Assembly: GCF_002874535.1 (NCBI RefSeq)
Contig: NZ_CP025025.1
Location: forward strand, 2,713,526-2,777,525
Source of the DNA: Mesobacillus jeotgali
Lineage (GTDB): Bacteria > Bacillota > Bacilli > Bacillales > Cytobacillaceae
DNA: 64,000 bases
Direction: 5' to 3'
Within the stretch, counting starts at the first letter, position 1, and each line of letters opens with the position of its first letter. The notes beneath the pieces were generated by a model, which saw nothing but the letters and a program-made list of their open reading frames with translations, was not told where the DNA came from and made no database searches. Made by a program: the position numbers and the translations under genes. This document shows positions 61,290 through 64,000 of the stretch, piece after piece.

Positions 61290-61469
61290 TCAAGTAGTTT
61301 TTTTGGACATCAATTTTTTTACATGTTCTTTTGGGTCCCAGCAGGAAAATTTATAATGGCTCTTCGTTTCATAGCCAAGCCTGCCACAATGGTAGTTCAT
61401 TTTGCCATTCAGCTTTTCAGCCTGAAAATTAACACAAGTAGCACATGCATGAAATCTATTACTGGTCAT
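61290..61469 (-). CDS. small cysteine-containing protein (possible YpbS)
   Basis: 59-63 aa. ACATCVNFQAEKLNGKMNYHCGRLG and KFSCWDPKE give a C-x2-C...C...C set with a His, probably a small zinc-binding fold. The ATG at 61469 or a TTG at 61481 could start it; ribosome site is AAAGG overlapping the dynA end. Position directly after dynA is that of B. subtilis ypbS, but I could not confirm identity. Probably co-transcribed with dynA and the sulfurtransferase. Confidence 0.6.
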   Translation of the reverse strand: MTSNRFHACATCVNFQAEKLNGKMNYHCGRLGYETKSHYKFSCWDPKEHVKKLMSKKTT

Positions 61470-61484
61470 CCTTGCACTCAACCT

Positions 61485-64000
61485 TTATTGAAATTTTTTA
61501 ATATTTAACAGAGCACTTTTAACAGTATCAATAGAGAAATTATCTTCAAGTGCAGACGTAATCCCTTCAAAATACTCTGTGATCTGCTCTGATAAATCCT
61601 CCTGGACTTTTACAAACTCCCGAACCAATTCAGGCTGATAATGATCTTTCAGCCTAGCATTCTCTTCTTCAAGATACTCACCTGCAGGTCCATGTAAAAG
61701 CTTTTCAAGTTCATCCGCCATTAATTTCTTTTCATTCTTCTCAAAGAAGGATTTAGGATTCTTAAACATACCAAGGGTTTTTCTAAACTTAGTACGATCA
61801 ATGTTTTGATATGCTGTTTCAAATTCTATTCCATCAAGTGGACCATTATCTGTTGCAGAAATGGAAACCGAAGAGTTAATTTTCAATAGTTCTCTTAACA
61901 GTGCTTCCTGGAACTCTTTCAAGATCCGGATAATAAACGCTTCGGTCCTTAAAGACGTTGCTCTCATCTCCTGAGCCAGGTCAAATCCAATGCTTTCAAT
62001 TAACTCATCGAGCGCGGTTTCAAGGGCCTTCTTCATATTGCGTCCATCATCCTTCAATAGCGCAGGATTGAATGCCTCCCTGAAGAAGTCACCGAATCGG
62101 ATGAAGACACGCTGACGAATGTAATAAGTCAATTCATCGGCCTCGAGGTTCAAGCGTTCCTCAAGTACTGCTGATTTCTTTTGTGATAAAACTTGCAGCA
62201 TTTCTTCCTTTTCAGATAGGAGTTTTCGACGTTTATCAGACCTTGCTGCTTTGTCTTCCTCTGCAGAACTGATCATTTCCTCAATTGTACCTACAGCCTG
62301 GTGCCATTTTGCCTCAGCAGCCTCGACAGCCATATTCATCAGGTCATTGGCGATGAATGTGTAAAATGATTTTTCAAATTGATTAAATAGCTGGTCCCCG
62401 CCAGACTCATTATCCAGCTTCGCATTAAGGCCTTTTAAACTGGAAACAGGGAATAGATGCGGTTTCCTGATGCCGTATTGGACAAGCTGGCCCTCAACAT
62501 ACTCTAAAACGGCTTCTTGTTCTTCCTCCGAATTCGCTAAATCTACGGCATTGACTATGAAGAACATTTTATCAAGCTCAAAGGTATCCTTGACCCTGCC
62601 AAGCTGAATCAGGAACTCCCGATCCGCTTTCGAGAACGCATGGTTATAGTAGGTTACGAATAAAATAGCATCTGAATTCTTGATATAATCAAAAGCTACC
62701 CCTGTATGGCGGGCATTGATTGAATCTGCACCTGGTGTATCAACAAGGGTTATCCCCTCTCTTGTAAGCTCACAATCATAATAAACCTCAATCCACTCAA
62801 CAAAACAGGATTTCTCCTCTTCTGCAACATACCCTCGGAATGATTCAAGATCCACCAAAAGCTTTTCCCCGAAGCTGTTTTTAAAATCACTGAATCCCTT
62901 GGCAAAAGCCTGCAGGAATGAGTAATGCGTCTTTTCTGCCGCACTGTAGCCGCTATCTTCGGATTTAAGATTATTGATTTGATCGATCGCTCGCTCGAAA
63001 TCAGACGTGTTCTTGCCGAATAATCCTAGAGATCGGTCAAGTTCTTTCAGCAATTCGTCAGCAGTTTTGATTTTAACAATTACAGTCCCGTGAGGATGCT
63101 CATTTGTGACGGGTTTAATTTTATTAATGGCAGCAGTTGTCGGATTAGGTGATACCGGCAAAATCCGCTCCCCTACCAGAGCGTTTGCGAAAGAGGATTT
63201 CCCTGCACTGAATGCTCCAAACAGGGCTACAGTGAATTCTCTTTCTTTTAACCGTGAAGCTTTTTCCTTCAATTCACGGGCGATTTTTTTCAAGCCAGGT
63301 ATACCTTCAATCTGTTCAGATGTATAATTCATTTTCCTGACCAGCTGCTGTTGTTTTTCGTGAAATTGCTCTATACCATTCCCGCCTTGCTCTACAACAG
63401 CTTCTACTGATTGAACGGCCTTTTCTTTATTTGTGCTTACGGAAACAAATTCATTACTTAAAATCACTTCCGGCTCGTCTTCGGCAGCTTTGAAAATATG
63501 GAAGTCTTCCTCTTTATATTCTGCCGGTTCACCATAGAGAATTTCTGATACATGTCTGCGTTGCTGGGCAAGGTTTTCCTGAATTGAATTCAACGCTTTC
63601 CACGCGGATAAAAGCTTCTCTAGATTTTCTTCTTTTTTGAGAAGTTCATTTACCTCACCATCATCATGACCTTTTACATAGTCGATGAATCGTTCCTTAA
63701 TTTGCTCAAGCTTTCTTCTTGCAAGATTCTTCAATGCATCAGCGACATCATTGGTATAATTGAGGACATAGTCCCCTGATAGTCTGGCACCAGGTTTAAC
63801 AGCTTCTGAGAGGAGCTCTCTTTGAAACTCAATCTTGAAACCATTCGCAGCTGCCTGCAGCTCGGTCTGCGAAAGATTATGCTTTTTGAAAAGCTTTGAT
63901 AAAAAATCCTTGATATGCCAGTCGAGCTGGGATTGTACTTTATCCTCCAGTTCTCGATAGAAATTGTCCAATCTAGCTGAGCGTTCCTGTTCTGTTTTTT
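61485..64000 (-). CDS. dynA: dynamin-like protein DynA, C-terminal portion
   Basis: The reading frame continues past the right edge, so the N-terminal part is missing; about 838 residues are visible. They comprise one dynamin module: P-loop VALFGAFSAGKSSFANALVG, G2 TTAAINKI, G3 LVDTPGADSIN, G4-like VNAVDLA, then long helical stalk regions. Full DynA is a fusion of two such modules (about 1200 aa), and this would be the second (D2) plus linker. DynA tethers and fuses membranes, is tied to cytokinesis and protects B. subtilis from phage. A TTG at 63971 is not taken as the start because the frame is open upstream. Confidence 0.9.
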   Translation of the reverse strand, partial: KTEQERSARLDNFYRELEDKVQSQLDWHIKDFLSKLFKKHNLSQTELQAAANGFKIEFQRELLSEAVKPGARLSGDYVLNYTNDVADALKNLARRKLEQIKERFIDYVKGHDDGEVNELLKKEENLEKLLSAWKALNSIQENLAQQRRHVSEILYGEPAEYKEEDFHIFKAAEDEPEVILSNEFVSVSTNKEKAVQSVEAVVEQGGNGIEQFHEKQQQLVRKMNYTSEQIEGIPGLKKIARELKEKASRLKEREFTVALFGAFSAGKSSFANALVGERILPVSPNPTTAAINKIKPVTNEHPHGTVIVKIKTADELLKELDRSLGLFGKNTSDFERAIDQINNLKSEDSGYSAAEKTHYSFLQAFAKGFSDFKNSFGEKLLVDLESFRGYVAEEEKSCFVEWIEVYYDCELTREGITLVDTPGADSINARHTGVAFDYIKNSDAILFVTYYNHAFSKADREFLIQLGRVKDTFELDKMFFIVNAVDLANSEEEQEAVLEYVEGQLVQYGIRKPHLFPVSSLKGLNAKLDNESGGDQLFNQFEKSFYTFIANDLMNMAVEAAEAKWHQAVGTIEEMISSAEEDKAARSDKRRKLLSEKEEMLQVLSQKKSAVLEERLNLEADELTYYIRQRVFIRFGDFFREAFNPALLKDDGRNMKKALETALDELIESIGFDLAQEMRATSLRTEAFIIRILKEFQEALLRELLKINSSVSISATDNGPLDGIEFETAYQNIDRTKFRKTLGMFKNPKSFFEKNEKKLMADELEKLLHGPAGEYLEEENARLKDHYQPELVREFVKVQEDLSEQITEYFEGITSALEDNFSIDTVKSALLNIKKFQ

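Overview
The window looks like chromosomal core sequence of a moderately low-GC, endospore-forming member of the Bacillaceae. The evidence is an SspL spore protein, a YjcZ-type sporulation protein, MntR, bacilliredoxin, strong Shine-Dalgarno sites with many TTG/GTG starts, and a gene order that follows the Bacillus subtilis ypm-ilvA / dfrA-thyB-ypjP-ypiP-yphP-ilvD-ypgR-ypgQ-metA / cspD-ypeQ-ypeP-ypdQ-sspL-ypcP-dynA region. A Mesobacillus/Bacillus relative is a guess. I saw no tRNA, rRNA, prophage, insertion sequence or CRISPR.

Layout. 0-4.2 kb: a yodQRST-like cluster (acyl-amino-acid deacylase, two CoA-transferase subunits, class III aminotransferase) plus the start of a second aminotransferase. 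4.9-13.7 kb: LD-carboxypeptidase, a COG2509 flavoprotein, YjcZ, an SGNH hydrolase, a DUF502 membrane protein, the msrA-msrB-ypqE operon, an RsgA-like GTPase behind a leader-peptide/terminator region, and a DUF4397 protein. 13.8-26.6 kb: ypmS, ypmR, sco, nucleoside hydrolase, orphan histidine kinase, DegV, ypmP, tatA/tatC, ilvA, an acyltransferase, thyA-dfrA and an anthrax-lethal-factor-like peptidase. 26.8-31.6 kb: TelA, YceG-like and TerC proteins and ypjP. 32-36.5 kb: ypiP, brxA, ilvD, ypgR. 36.6-40.3 kb: a 3.7-kb satellite-like repeat array. 40.4-55.2 kb: yfmR, ypgQ, a second DegV, fhs, metA, AIM24, two methyltransferase-type or unknown genes, mntR, topB, an HD-GYP protein and cspD. 55.3-64 kb: ypeQ, ypeP, ypdQ, an EamA transporter, an interspersed repeat, a YuiD-like protein, sspL, ypcP, a sulfurtransferase and the C-terminal part of dynA.

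The most unusual content is a set of four intergenic arrays (about 4.44-4.77, 36.64-40.33, 43.04-43.41 and 55.32-55.49 kb). Their primary sequences differ, but all share one architecture: TGTCC(G/A), 15 nt, (C/T)GGACA, 25 nt, repeated with a period of 52 bp. The inverted hexamers are 21 and 31 bp apart centre to centre, that is 2, 3 and 5 turns of B-DNA. Each array lies 25-75 bp downstream of an intrinsic terminator. The largest array contains 23 tandem, same-length copies of a 104-bp dimer, like a satellite higher-order repeat. I know of no described family with this architecture.

A second candidate system is the region upstream of the RsgA-like GTPase. It has a near-consensus promoter, an 18-codon leader ORF ending in Cys-Cys-Thr-Ala-Pro, an intrinsic terminator and then the GTPase gene, as in ribosome-mediated attenuation.
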